The notes beneath the pieces were generated by a model. It saw only the letters and a program-made list of their open reading frames with translations. It had not been told where the DNA came from and did no database searches. The position numbers and the translations under genes are program-made. Positions 13,223 through 25,265 of a DNA stretch of 64,000 nt are shown piece after piece. The stretch is from Fagopyrum homotropicum (taxonomy: Eukaryota > Streptophyta > Magnoliopsida > Caryophyllales > Polygonaceae): positions 13,732,001 through 13,796,000 of the forward strand of contig BSWB01000008.1 of assembly GCA_033239125.1 (NCBI GenBank), read 5' to 3'. Within the stretch, counting starts at the first letter, position 1; every line of letters begins with the position of its first letter.

Positions 13223-13359
13223 TTTGTTTAACTATGGTCTCATTAGTCGGTAGTCACTTCTAGATCCGGGCTGATGCCGAATTAGGGTCGGATGATCGAT
13301 AAATTGCCTGAAACGACTGGGTTGGATCAATTTGCTTCCATCTGTTCGTCCTCAATCGT

Positions 13360-13625
13360 TGTCCATAAAAACATCATACATAAATTTGAAACCCAATTAT
13401 TATATTGTCCATAAAAACACCATACATAAATTTGAAACCCAATTATTCTTGGGGTATGATGGGTTATGAAGTGATTTGTGAACATAAGCCTTGTTTATTT
13501 CATTAATCAAATATTATATATAGAGATAAATATAAAGGATAAAATCTATCAAATAAAAGATAAGCTCAATATATTGACCAATATACTAGGCATATATTCT
13601 AACACTCCCCTCAAACTGGATGTAT
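13360..13625 (-). mobile_element. copia-type LTR end with polypurine tract
   Basis: On the - strand the text at 13620-13600 reads TTTGAGGGGAGTGTT followed by AGAATATATGCC, the standard polypurine tract plus 3' LTR start of many plant copia elements. The LTR body runs towards 13360 and contains a direct duplication of about 46 bases (13361-13406 and 13407-13452, with ACATAAATTTGAAACCCAAT in both). No second LTR or pol is attached, so this is a remnant. Confidence 0.6.
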
Positions 13626-14773
13626 AGTTCAACAACTTCAAGCTTGAACCTTAAAAACTTGAAAGAATTGGCGGTATAGGGCCCCAAATTGGTCATCTTT
13701 GTGTTTTGGCCCCCACCTTTTCCACCACTCGTTTTTACAGGAAAAAAAGGGGAAAATATAATAAATACTGTAACGAGATGACACAAAGGAGGACTGTTCT
13801 CATTTGTTGTAGAGGAGTCACATCCTTACTCAATCAAATGAACAGTGAAATGGGTCATTTGTGGGCGGGCGATTCAAAATTATTCAAAGGAAAAATATAT
13901 ACCTTTGACAAAGAACATTCCTCCATATTCTTCATACATGCGCCTCTCAAAGACAAATATCCTCCATTTCTGATTTTCTTGTTTTTCATCGTCTACAACT
14001 CCAGTCAAAACTCCATCATTTTCTTACCCAATGGAAAACTCATAAGTTGTTGATGAAGCCGAAGTTGAAGCCAAGGATATTGATGAAGCTGGCAAAGGAG
14101 AATCATACCCGGTATATGATGAAGAAGATAAATTCGTAACTTTTTTGAACTCTATTCAAAAATTTTGAGTATATTAGTGAGTTAGTTAGTTTTAATCTAG
14201 TTTTCCTCATGGAACTTATCCTTTTTGAATTAAGATTTATGAGCATGGCACCTATCTCTTCAAGTTTATGAGGCATGGTTGACATTGTTGATGGTCAGTA
14301 TTTTTGTGTATGGTAGTTCAAGGCTTGAGTATATATGATGATATATAATTTTAAGTAATTTAGACTATATTAGATGGAGTCATGGGTATGATGATTTAGT
14401 ATTTTTCAACAATGTTGGGTATGTCATTATGGGTATGTGATTATGTGCTTTACAATAAATTTGAGTTTGTTGTTTTGGAGTTTTTGGGTATGAATTGATA
14501 ACAGTGCTTTTGATTTATGAATTTTGAGTATGGTGTCTATATCTTCCATCTTATCAAGTGGGTACGATGAATTGTAGTTTTCACTAATCTTGAGTATGTT
14601 TAGATAAAAGTTGAGTATGTTAGTGTTAATGATATACATTTGTAGGTTGATGATATGGGTATTTGTTGTTATTGTGTTATAAACTTTTTATGTTAATTTG
14701 ATTATCCGTGTAGTGGTTTACTAACATCTTCACATGTCATTGGTTACTCAAATGTTCATATTGAGTACAATAC

Positions 14774-15183
14774 ATGCAGATGGATGAGTATAGTGTGGAT
14801 GACTCCAACTTGGACAACGATGACCCGAACTTTTATGATTGGCATTTTAGTCAACAATTTGCCATAACCAGGGATGAATATGATGAAGAAAGACTTGTTG
14901 ATATAATTGCAGATAATAGTCCCCTAACCACGACGATGATAAAGGAGTTTGTGAAAGAGTTGAAGGACGAGAATAGAAGTTTGGATGAAAAAATTTCGCA
15001 ATTGTAGTCCATAATTAGAGACAAAGATGAGAGTATTTCTATCTTAAGTAGACAGTTTCAGAAACTGGAGAATGAGAAATTGGATAATGAGAACGCGTAC
15101 TTTTGTAATGACTTCTTGTTAGAGGTTCGACTCATGGGGGTAGCTTTTGTTGGATCACTGTCAGGTGCTATTATTTGTAGATA
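14774..15183 (+). pseudogene. acidic coiled-coil protein of the DUF1985 element, broken
   Basis: The reading frame follows a plausible TTTGCAG-like acceptor (tacatgcag) and begins MDEYSVDDSNLDNDDPNFYDW, then turns into a charged helix (VKELKDENRSLDEKISQL). One stop at 15005-15007 is followed in the same frame by more heptad-type sequence (RDKDESISILSRQFQKLENE) and a hydrophobic end before a second stop near 15181. It looks like one exon with one nonsense change. An upstream acidic piece at about 14052-14148 (EVEAKDIDEAGKGESYP) may be an earlier exon. I do not recognise the product. Confidence 0.45.
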
Positions 15184-15883
15184 GTTGTGGAAGTAAACTT
15201 TTATGTATTACTTACATTTGTGGTCATGATTAAAGACATGATCTCTTGTAATTTCGACCTTGTTGCGTATGTTATGTGTCTATTTGGGTATGAGCAAATA
15301 CATTTTTATATTGTGTTGAGTATGTTTTATATATTGTTTTGGGTATGTTTTATCACTTATGTGTTTTGTATATTAATTACGCATTTTTTGGTTATGTTCT
15401 TCATAACTTTGGTTACGAAGACATGATTTTTGTGTAGTTTTTCATGTGTGTACATATTATTTTGGGTATGGACACTTAAGATATGTCAAGGTAGCGGTTG
15501 TGAGTTGGCCAAAAACGCTATTTTTTTTGGGAATAAAGAAAAGTGAAATAGAGAAATGTAGGATGAGACGACTTGTAGCGGTTATGCAGTTATTGAAAAC
15601 CGTTCCCATGTCCAACTTTCTTCCAAGCCTTATTAAAGAAGCAAAAACAACTATCAATCAAGTCAATGTCATTTCAACCCTCACCCTTTCCCAACTTCTC
15701 ACCGTCTCTCTAGCGAAAAGATCCCCAACATCAACCCTCACGGTCTCCCTCTCTATGAAACAAAAGGCATTATCTCTCTTTCAATGAAAAACTACTATCA
15801 AACCAAAACCACTATCAATCTGACCTGTTTTCATGACGAAACCAAACAAAAACTAGGCAAACAAAAGTGAATCAGGTAAACGA

Positions 15884-17855
15884 ATGACATCTACAAGCCA
15901 AATCCCACCGCCCTCTTTCCGGTTGGTGTCGGAAACGCAAGAGGATGTCACCGGAATAGATAAAGACGGTGTGCATGCCGATATGGATAGGAAGTGGCGG
16001 ATAAAGGCGGTGGAGCCGGAGTACAATCGGAGAGTAGAAGGGTTGATGAAGAATCCAATAAATCGGAGAAGGAAACTATTCCCGGTGAAGGAACAGATGA
16101 ACAAGACGATTTGGTATGTGTTTTAAAGTTTGATGTTATGTATGTTCCGATTTTGTTAGTATTTGGGTATTTTATGAATGTTGAGTATGTGTTTGATTAG
16201 TTGAGTATGGTGATATGTGTTCTTTTATTGATTTGGGTATGTCAGGATTATTGAGTATGTGTTTAGTATTTCGATTAAGCATACACATTGTCACTAATTT
16301 GAGTATGAAATTCGTTTCTTTGAGATGAAGGTTACCCAATTATATCTCATATCTATATTATTGTTGAGTATGTGTTCTGTTTTTGTGTATATTGTTACCC
16401 AAATTGCATGTAAGTTAATGTTATAATATATTCATTATGCTTAATTTCACTAATTTATGGTTATATATTTATCAATCTTTGTTCCAATGCACAACCAAAT
16501 TATCAGGATAATGTAGTTTTTAGAGCTTCCCAGCCCTATAGTCCACAACCTACTCGGGAAATATCAGTGAGTTCTTACCCAATTTCAGATATCCATACCC
16601 AATAAAGTTTCTTTCTTTATTACTCGTAACATTGTTTCTTTCTGATAACAGTTTAAATATAGCTACCCACAAGACCCATCCTTTGAGAATGCACGGATAA
16701 ACAACAATTCTCGGATGAAGTTGATTGAAATTTTGCAATAGGGTTTGAATGAAGAGGATAGGGAAAAGTTTGATGAAGGTCCTTTCAAACGCATTGTAGC
16801 TATGGGTAAGAAAATGATATTGTCCAACCAATTAATTCACTTTTTGTTGCTTCGAGAAGTTGTCACTAAGAGGAAGTGGTCAATGTGGTTTGGCATCGAT
16901 AACTGGCTGTTTAGATTTTCTTTGTAAGAATTCAGTGATATTACGGTTTTGGAATGCTCTAAAAACACAAAAGAAAGTCCCGCTGTTGACTTTGAAGATG
17001 TGTTTCTTGGTAAGGAGTGTTGTTCAATTAAAGAGTTGGAGGATTTATACATGAAAGAGCCAAAAAGGTCTAAAAGGAAGACCCTTGTATTGATGGTTGA
17101 GGGTGTGCTAATGGGACATGACAGACGATTGAAGGTTGATCAATATACTTTGGGTTTGGTGCATGACATGACGAAATTTAACACTTTCTATTGGAGTCGT
17201 CGAGTATTTAATCAAACCCTGCTATCACTTCATTCTTCCAAGCTAGCCAAGTACAAAGCAACAAGAAGTTACAACATTGGTGGATGGAATTTGGCATTGC
17301 AGGTAATTGTTTCATTTTTTTTTGTAATGAATTGATACTGAGTAAGTTTGAGTATGACAATTTTGAGTAAGTTTGATTGATGGTTTTCAGTAAGTTTTGA
17401 GTATGGTAATTTTGAGTATGGTAATTTTGAGTATGGTAGTTGTAGTTTTGGGTATGATCATTCACGGTTTTCTGTAATTTTGAGTATGATAATATGTGGT
17501 TTTCAGCTATTCGACAAATTTGAGTATGGTATTTGGTTATGATGATATGTGGTTTTGAGTTATTTCACAACATATGTAATTTTTAATATGATGTTGCAGA
17601 TCCATGTGTGCATGTCCATACCCAAAATCCAACAAGCTATGCTGAAGGAAGTTGATGTAGAGGCTACCCCCTTCTGTCGCAAATATGTTTCTTTGGTTCA
17701 AGGAAGAGAGGTATTGAGTTACCAAAAGATAAAGGCCATAATTTCCATTCTTAAGGATTATGAGATAGACACATTGCATGCGTCGGAGGAGGATGACTTA
17801 TTTTATGATGATAGAAGTTGGTGGGAGTTTGAGAATGATGATGGGTTCCTATAGA
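15884..17855 (+). pseudogene. DUF1985 domain protein, interrupted
   Basis: Likely exon pieces are 15884-16117, 16507-16567, 16652-17302 and 17600-17853. The central part is DUF1985-like: FKYSYPQDPSFENAR leads to EDREKFDEGPFKRIVAMGKK, HFLLLREVVTKRKWSMWFGI, then KRKTLVLMVEGVLMGHDRRL, TLGLVHDMTKFNTFYWSRRV and SKLAKYKATRSYNIGGWNLA, ending at a GTAATT donor. There is a stop at about 16739 and a frame change near 16925, so the copy is dead. DUF1985 has no known enzymatic activity; it occurs in transposon-borne proteins, and as I recall in VANC-type proteins of VANDAL elements, which should be verified. Introns between the pieces are dense in GRGTATG. Confidence 0.6.
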
Positions 17856-17866
17856 TATTATTTAGC

Positions 17867-18268
17867 ATTGGGTTCAAGAACGTCAAAATTGTGCCTCCAT
17901 TGGATGTTCAACCACCTTTGGCACCAAAGGAAGCAGAAGCAATTGTAGCTGAAGAACCGGTGAAAAAGAAAGAAGCAAAGAAAACAAAAACAATTCAGAA
18001 GAAGAAGTTTGTTGGTCGTGTCAAAACCCCAACAACCAAAGCAACAAATGCGGTGCATGTTGAGGAAGATTTTGCTAATGATTTCATGGCGTCTAGTCGT
18101 GTACAAACTTTGCGTTCTCATTGTGGGTTGTCTGTTCAGGAAAAGTCAAACAAAGATAGTACTGACCCAAAGAAAGGAGTGAAATCACTGAATACTAAGA
18201 AGAAGCCAAAAAAAGATGGTAGCGTCATGAAAAGAAAATGCACCAGCAAGTTTTATGCTAGTAAATGA
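17867..18268 (+). pseudogene. Lys-rich basic tail of the DUF1985 gene
   Basis: In the frame of 17891-18268 the protein is Pro/Glu-rich, then strongly basic (EPVKKKEAKKTKTIQKKKFV, KSLNTKKKPKKDG, MKRKC), consistent with a nuclear, DNA-interacting tail. It follows the DUF1985 pieces directly; a stop and a frame change near 17853 separate them. A further short exon-like piece lies at about 18401-18465. Function is not recognised. Confidence 0.45.
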
Positions 18269-18953
18269 AAGATGGTAGCTTCATCAAAGGGGAAAGGAAC
18301 ATTGGAGAAGTAAGTATTGTGTATGCATTTTGCATGTGTTGTTCTTGGTTCTTATTCGATAGTTACGATTGATCGTTTTTTTTTTCTTATGTATGTAGGG
18401 AACATGGAAATTTAGGAGGGAAAGTATTGGATGATGCAAAATTGGCACAAGTGGATCCAAAGAAGGTGAAAATACCAATTAGATATGCATTCTCTTGTAT
18501 GATGATTCATACCCAAATTCTGACACACGTGCATAATTTCACTATGTATATATATAATGGGGTATGAGTTTTATGTATGATGATTCATGTCTTTTGGAAA
18601 TTTCGAGTATTGTAGTTGTAGTGTGGGTATCATATCATAATATGTGGTTGTTAGTATTTTTGTAGTATGGAGGTTACAATGTTTGATATACTGATTGGTT
18701 GTTTTGAGTAAGATGGATTATGTTTGTTCGATGTTTTTGGTCTAATGATTTATGGGTTTCAACTACTTTGAGTATGTTAGTTGTAGTTTGAGTATGAAGA
18801 TTTTTATTGGTTGGTTATTTGGGCATTTTTATTACATTTAGGGAGTAGATTTCACCTTTGGGTTTCATTTATTCTATTCAATGAAAATGAAAAGATTGAA
18901 GGGAAACTAGGGGAAGATGACAACATGGAGGAGGCTCACGCAACACAACATCA

Positions 18954-18987
18954 CGTAATAGGTATATATATATATATACCTATTACG
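18954..18987. repeat. 34-bp perfect palindrome with a TA core
   Basis: CGTAATAGG at the left, a run of TA, and CCTATTACG at the right make a perfect inverted repeat with no spacer. It may be the end of the DUF1985 element or a cruciform-prone TA expansion. Confidence 0.8.
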
Positions 18988-19035
18988 AATTTGTTCTCAT
19001 GTTCTCACGTTAGAGGGTGTTCTCATAGGATCTAT

Positions 19036-19036
19036 A

Positions 19037-19128
<92 letters not shown>
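19036..19128. repeat. compound (CT)n(AT)n microsatellite
   Basis: About 11 CT units run directly into about 35 AT units. The long tyrosine-isoleucine open frame that crosses it is an artefact. Confidence 0.9.
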
Positions 19129-19131
<3 letters not shown>

Positions 19132-19313
19132 GTCGAGATCCTTAGAAGGGTGATGGCTTCCCGTACACACTATCCCAAAATAGTTGTACACTTTTCAAAA
19201 CCAAAATTCTTTTGAAAAGTCAGACCCCTTTCGAGTTTGTTTATTTATCCACTCCACCATTATTGCAAATTGCAAGTGTCATTGTTGTCAACCTAAGGTT
19301 CTGATACCAACTT

Positions 19314-19735
19314 TGTAACACCCTAAATTCGCGGGGCTCGACGCGCTATTGGGCTAGGATCTCACAGTGGATCCTAACCCTAGCCTAACAACAAGTTCAC
19401 TAGATCTTACAACAAGACACAGATAGATCAAAACCAAATACATAAAACTGTATTAAGTATATACATCAAAAGGTTTACAAAATACATCCGAGTACAAACG
19501 GCAACACCATACACAAATGTATAAAAAAAATCCCATAACCCTCGCACAAGCTAGTGTACGAAAGCTCTCGGCTGATCACCCATCGGGCTCACTCTGCAGT
19601 CTTCCTAACCTGCAGATCATCTACAACACGGTATGAAACTGTTAGCTAACAAATCATACATAAGAATGAGGCAGTAGCACATATATCACATCATCATATC
19701 ATATCATGCAATGTCACACACACAACCCTTTAATA
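19314..19735. mobile_element. LTR fragment related to the element C LTR
   Basis: Begins TGTAACACCC and continues in register with the left ends of the LTRs at 32,306 and 39,737 (GGGCTAGGAT, CAACAAGTTCACT, CAGTCTTCCTAACCTGCAGAT, the ACACGGTAT and GTTAGCTA boxes) for about 420 bases before similarity fades. No other part of the element is attached. It is more diverged from the two LTRs than they are from each other, so it is an older insertion. Confidence 0.75.
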
Positions 19736-21210
19736 TTATCTTTCATTAAGTTATACCATTACTAATTCATTTTCTTAAGTTATACCATTACTAATTCGAT
19801 TATGTACAAGTAAGCGTTATCTTCGTGTAAGCTAATGTAATTACAATAGTAGTGATTAGGTTGTTATATTTGGTGTGAACGTTTAGATTTTGATTTGCAT
19901 ATTTAGTTCATAATTGTGTAGTGCTTAGGTTATTATATTTGGTGTGAACGTTTAGATTTTGATTTGCATATTTAGTTCATAATTGTGTTTGAGTATATCC
20001 TTGAGTAATATGTTGGGTGGATAATTTGTATTCGTGTAGAATAATTCGAGAATAGGGATTTTTTTATTCGTGTAGTTAAACGTGCAAGTTCAATATGAAT
20101 ATGAATCTTCCTTATTCGTGTAGTTAAAATTATAAATCAATAGTAATCGGGTATATACACATGCAATGTTTGTGCAAAATTAAACGTGTTTGTAACTATA
20201 ACAAGAATCGTTCAGTGTTGTGTAGCACGAGGTGGTGGATTATACTAGAGTCATGTGTGTAGCATGAGTTGGTGCATAGAGTCATGTGTGTAGCATGAGT
20301 TGGTGCATTCTACCGGAGTCATGCATGTGTAGTAGCGCAAGTATGATATTAGTTGTGCATGTTGACACAAGTTGTGCATGTGTGACGACTAAGATGCTTG
20401 AAGACGCTAGGGGTGGGTGTAAATTTTGAGATAATGAAACGTTGTCCGTATATTTAGTATTATAAACACTACACGTGTACACTCCCAATATTTACTTTTC
20501 ATTTGAGCATTTATATATTTTCGCTGTTCAACTTTTAATTACCATTAGAATAAACGATGCAATAAATCCATATGAATAATTACCTTTTATAATCGATCAG
20601 CATTCGTTATTTAATCCACTGATTTTTGTACGTTCTTATTTCTTACCGTTATACATGTTCTCACCAGAACTTCCTACATATCTGAGACGTTCATCTATTA
20701 AATCAACGTCTCTTAGAGATTCTCATTACTCTCTTTAAAAATGGTTCTCTCCGAAATCTGACCTTTTATAAACGAAAATTTCCAACATATATAGCAAAAC
20801 GATCGTTATAAATTTTAACGACGATTTTTTAATATTAACGATCTTTAGGTTTTAAGTAAAGCTCGTTAGGTATTTTTTGAAAGAATCCGAGAATTGATTA
20901 ATCATTTCACTACAAATATTAATGTGAATATAAATAGGTAAAAAAATATAAAACAATAAAATCCTACAAATATAGCATATCTTAAGCATAAAATATGTTA
21001 AAACCTATCATGTCAAGAACGAAAATCTCGTTATCGTGTTGCTCATTGGAACTTAAAAAAAAATCTCATCCCCCCAATCATCCTCTTCAATCCCATACAC
21101 TCCCTCTATCGAACGAGCCTCTTGTGTTATTTTGTACGGAAAAAAGAGAAATTTATAAATTAAGGGGTCAATTAAGTGATTTTTCGAGTCTTTCAAAAAA
21201 TTTGTAAATT
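19736..21210. other. AT-rich intergenic DNA with local tandem duplications
   Basis: No gene is recognised. There are two local duplications. About 60 bases (with GGTGTGAACGTTTAGATTTT) occur at 19866-19925 and 19936-19990. About 31 bases (with GTGTAGCATGAGTTGGTGCA) occur at 20247-20278 and 20279-20310. The short frames in this area lack coding features. Confidence 0.6.
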
Positions 21211-22469
21211 AACATGGCCTTTTTCCGCCGGGGGGGGGGCGTCGGCTAATGGCGCCTAGATTGAAACCAACAAAAAAAATAATTGGGCGCCGGTGCCTTG
21301 CGAGTTTTGTTGGCAATATGTAAATTGAGTGTCATGTAAATAACACACCCCTTTGTGAATTCAGATATCTTCATTTTGAGTAACAAAAACTATTTTTAAT
21401 TTTGACAACTTTCCCACATACAACAAAGATGATGTAAAACTGAATTTAACAAAATCTAACATAAAGCTATCAAGAGATCAATCTAGATCGATCAATTCCA
21501 ATCGAGGACAAGAATATGATAGTTTGTTTTCGAGGTTCACATTAAATCCTACGTTCTCGGGATATCCCGCCGACCCAATCAACTATATGAGTTCAAAATC
21601 AAATACAACCAAGAAAAATACATGGGAGAAAAGTAAAACGTAAAATCAAAGTATGAAAGTAGAGAGTAGAAAAGAAAGAAGAAGACCAAAGTCACACGAG
21701 TCTGAAAAACCAAGGGTCGCCTTCGTTACCATGTAAATGATGGTTCAAAATTTCCTCCAAGATAGTAACCATCAAAGATCAAAGCACCCAATTTCTTTTT
21801 CAGTTTGAAAGCAATTTCGAAGGTTGAAGAAGCTCTCTCAGGGAGAAGATTAATGAGACAAACACATAGGAACAAGAGAGAGGTAGTACAGAGGAGAAGT
21901 GAATAAGAGATTAGGGTTAAACAAACTCTCACGTACCTTATATATTTCTTCTTAATAACGAGCGATATTGTTTGGATTAGTGGCTAACTTGGGACATAAT
22001 GAACCTGGATAAGATAAATCGGTTTGCCTCAAATGCACAGAGCGAAATAAAATCCGGATCAAACTTCTTTGAAGTTGATATAAAATGAGGATGTTGAGCT
22101 CCTTAGTTTGTTGGGCCCAACCATCTCAATAATCTCAGATTGTCAACAATCTTCATGGTTTATTGCCATCAACCCAAATCGATTCCCATGTAATATTCAC
22201 ATCAAAACTTTGAGGCTCACAGTTACCAAACACATGATTTATGCCTTACAATTCACCCTTCTAGTTCCTGTGTCTTTTCACTTATAACATAATATATAGT
22301 GGTTTGATGTCTTTTATTGGTCCATTTTCTTGAGGCTTACTAAGTGACATCTATTTGAACAAACTTGTTAGTTTTAATTATTTTAGTACCAAATTATGTA
22401 GGATTTACCTCGCCTTTTTAATTTTTGAATATACAACTCTTTATTTTCAATATTAATTTGTATGTATTA
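21211..22469. other. intergenic DNA, possible copia-like LTR on the - strand
   Basis: Text at 21,900-21,960 and 22,080-22,270 read on the - strand has the feel of a copia LTR and leader (a TTGTTGACAATCTGAGATTATTG block, then AACCCTAATCTCT before a start-like ATG). I find no primer-binding site, partner LTR or pol, so this is weak. A G9-G10 run lies at 21,229-21,238. Confidence 0.25.
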
Positions 22470-22578
22470 TACCTGATGTGGAAGTTTTAAACTAATAGTT
22501 CTAAACAACCTCACCCGCAAGGATAACGAGGTCAGATGTAGTATATTGGGTATCGAATCACGGGGACCGCCTCTTTTT

Positions 22579-22655
<77 letters not shown>

Positions 22656-23466
22656 ACGGATTACGCTAAGTAAAGGGAGAGGAGAAAGAGATATGAGAAA
22701 TATGTCTTTGAAGGTTTAAAAGAGATCAAGAAAGCAATTATTGTAGTTGATAAAAAGATGGAGGGAAGCGGTCCAAGAAAACATGTATCACCACTATGAT
22801 CGATGAAATATAACAATGTATATGAATATAGTTGAACATTGATCATGCGAATATGTAGATAACCATCAAAAAGCCTTTGGTATAGGTAGACAAAAACCGT
22901 GTTAACCAACTTGATTGCACTCTATCACTAAAGGTTGTGTCAAACATATAGGAAAATCCATTAAGAGCTTAGAAATCCGGAAAAGACCAAGAAAAGCTCC
23001 GCTTTTGGCGATGAATCTTAAAAAGGTACAAAGACTGGAACTTTCTATGATAGTTAGAAATCCTCGAGGTAAAGATAAACTACTACACTCCAAACCAAGT
23101 TCTTTTTAATAAATTCAATCAAACAACATCGCTTTTGGCGACAAAATCTTTTATCTAAATCCTTTATAAACGCCACTTCTTTCTAAGGTAAATAAAAGAT
23201 GAAAACGAAGTACTTTTAAAATAAGAAAATTTGCACATCTCAATTCAACAATTCATATAAACAATCATAAATCAACCAACATAGGGTCAAACCATCTCTT
23301 AGATCAATAAAAATTAGCCAAACATAGTAGAGGAAAACCCTAGCCCCAAGACTTTACAACCGGCCGCCTCAATACAACCTAGAAAACTCGAAAACCCTAG
23401 CCCCCAAACACATGTAGGTCTACCCCCAAACCATGTATATGAATATAGTTGGACTTATCAAATACC
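22470..23466 (-). mobile_element. 3' LTR of an Athila-type remnant
   Basis: On the - strand a GACGAGTAAGGTTTGAGTAT type tract, the usual Athila polypurine context, is followed at 23,466 by TGATAAGTCCAAC, a typical Athila LTR start. The LTR reaches about 22,470, near a segment reading on the - strand as GTGATTCGATACCC. It is interrupted by an (AT)n run at 22,580-22,651. A repeated GCTTTTGGCGA box occurs at about 22,999 and 23,130. The left border is approximate. Confidence 0.55.
22580..22651. repeat. (AT)n microsatellite
   Basis: About 36 uninterrupted AT units inside the Athila-type LTR. Confidence 0.95.
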
Positions 23467-23760
23467 CATACTCAAACCTTACTCGTCCTTGAGTAAGATT
23501 ATGACCTACAAAACAATATATGAAAATAAAAGTAGGCCTCAGTTAGGAAGAAGAATAACTTTTCAAACCATGTCATCATAGAATCAATCATTTTCAAAGG
23601 AAGAAAGATGAATCATAACTTTGTAGAATACTCAAAGGATACTTGGTTTCACTCAATCTCATAGAATCAACTTTTCAAACCATGCATCATAGAATCAAAC
23701 CATGTCATCATAAAATCAATCCATTTCAAGGCCTTGAAACTAATTTCAAGACTTTGAAAT

Positions 23761-25057
23761 TCACTCCTGGTAGTACTTTGGATTCTTGTGTCCTTTTTCG
23801 CGAATATCATTGTAGCACTTTTGCCTCCATCGGGCATGAGCTTCATCCAGGGTATTCGCTTTCTTATACTCATCAACTCTTCTATCATCCTTCATGTTCT
23901 TGTACTTCTTCACTACTCCATACTCCTCGATGGTCAAAATATCTGGTTCCTCATAACCAAGTTGACGTATGGGGCAATTTTTGACATTCTTGTAACATTG
24001 AAGCATCACCTCTTTAGAAGGTTCCCTTGTTTCCTTTGAATCATCCTCACGTAGAGATTTAATGCTTCTTGCAAATGTATAGGTGAGTGCATTCACATGA
24101 AACATGTGATTTATCTTATTGTGCATAATCGCCAACAAGTCCTGTGAAGCATCCAGTTTATTTGTGATCTTTGACCTAAAATCCAACATGTTTTTCCTCA
24201 ATGTTTCCAGGCCAAACTCCACTGCATCTAATCTCTGTGTTGCCGAAGATGAACCTACACCATGTTCTTTCAAAATCCACTCTCTAATGAGAGTCTTTTC
24301 AATTTCCAAACTATCAAAGCAGTCCTCATCAATCTTTCCAAAAACAAGTTGTGTTTCCTCATCAGCAGTTTTAGTAGAGAAGTATCAAAAGATTTTATGA
24401 AGGAGATTGGCATAAGGGAGAAGGGTATCACTAGTGGCATTGATCATGTGAAGCATATGGTTTAGGATGAGGCTAGGGAGGTCAACATCTAAACCGTTCA
24501 AGACGTGATACAACAACTCAAAAGCCTGACCAGTCAAAAATCCCTGCATTTTGTTCTCGGAACAACACATCTCACAAGCACATCAAAATAAGAGGTGAAG
24601 GTGGGAAGCTCTAGTATTTGAGCAATAACCGAAGAAGAGAGGGTAATAGCTTTACCTTTTACCACCGATTCAAGGGTTAACCCCCCCCCCCTTCCCTCAT
24701 GGTAGTGAGATTGACAAAGAACAGCCGGGTTAGTCTTGGAAATCCGATTTCTCCAAGATTGAGAAACTTCCAAATAGAGCACCCTCGGAGCAAGTTAATG
24801 CATGGTAGACTGAGGGAGAGAAAATACTCTAGATTAACCGACTCACACATGTAGAGGTGTCGATTGTTGAACTCGTCGAGACATATGCCTACGGTAGTGT
24901 GGTTTTGGAACTAGTTGGAAGGCAATCCCGTCTGAGCACATATCTCTAAGTCTTCCAATGGGGCAGGTGAATCCAAATCTGAGGAGATGTGAACTATTAT
25001 GGAGCATTTATTGACTGAAGATGAGGCTTCACCGGTTGGTTGACGTTTGAATGCCAT
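23761..25057 (-). pseudogene. Athila-type downstream (env-position) reading frame
   Basis: Starts with MAFKRQPTGEASSSV at 25,057 and continues in pieces: SWRNRISKTNPAVLCQSHYH, then KAITLSSSVIAQILELPTF, AFELLYHVLNGLDVD, and the 182-residue frame from 24,309 (EIEKTLIREWILKEHG to HKNPKYYQE) ending at 23,761. Stops break it at least three times. The IAQILELPT-type segment is typical of the putative plant transposon protein encoded after pol in Athila-type elements. The 3' half is charged and probably helical. The element's gag and pol are absent, so only the 3' end of the element is left. Confidence 0.55.
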
Positions 25058-25265
25058 GGATTTGTTTGTGACAGCTACCGAAAGAATTTTTGGAAGATGA
25101 AAGGGTAAAGCAAGTGGGTTGTAAAACGTTGAAGAAGGAAAAAGATAAAGGAGGAGGGAGGATGATATTTAAAGGAGGCAAGTCAAATTAATTTATGGCT
25201 TGTCAAGATCTTGGGAGAATCAAGGCTTTGAAAACTAAAATTGGTTTGCATGCTTTCCTATTAAA

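Larger units (their letters stand above)
14384..18796 (+). repeat. dispersed GRGTATG motif array (27 sense copies)
   Basis: Exact G(A/G)GTATG words start at 14384, 14417, 14431, 14486, 14526, 14592, 14613, 15286, 15318, 15341, 15464, 16183, 16203, 16235, 16253, 16301, 16366, 17350, 17399, 17414, 17429, 17450, 17482, 17522, 18560, 18770 and 18790. Most are preceded by TTT or TT. The reverse complement was found only four times (14104, 16594, 17617, 18508, all CATACCC). The copies sit in the non-coding spaces between the exon-like blocks. Confidence 0.9.
13640..18950 (+). mobile_element. decayed DUF1985-bearing (Mutator-like) element
   Basis: This stretch holds broken exons of at least two reading frames (14774-15183 and 15884-18268) separated by non-coding DNA packed with the word G(A/G)GTATG. 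DUF1985 proteins of this kind, often joined to a Ulp1-type protease, are carried by plant Mutator-like elements. I see no mudrA-type transposase and no Ulp1 His-Asp-Cys domain; the right side runs into microsatellite DNA at 18.95 kb. Terminal inverted repeats were not found, so both borders are approximate. Stops and frame changes show that the copy is not functional. Confidence 0.55.

Noticed and set aside
18811..19215. 134-residue open frame with a long Tyr-Ile run
   Set aside because: It is the translation of the (CT)n(AT)n microsatellite; only the first codons may belong to the DUF1985 region.
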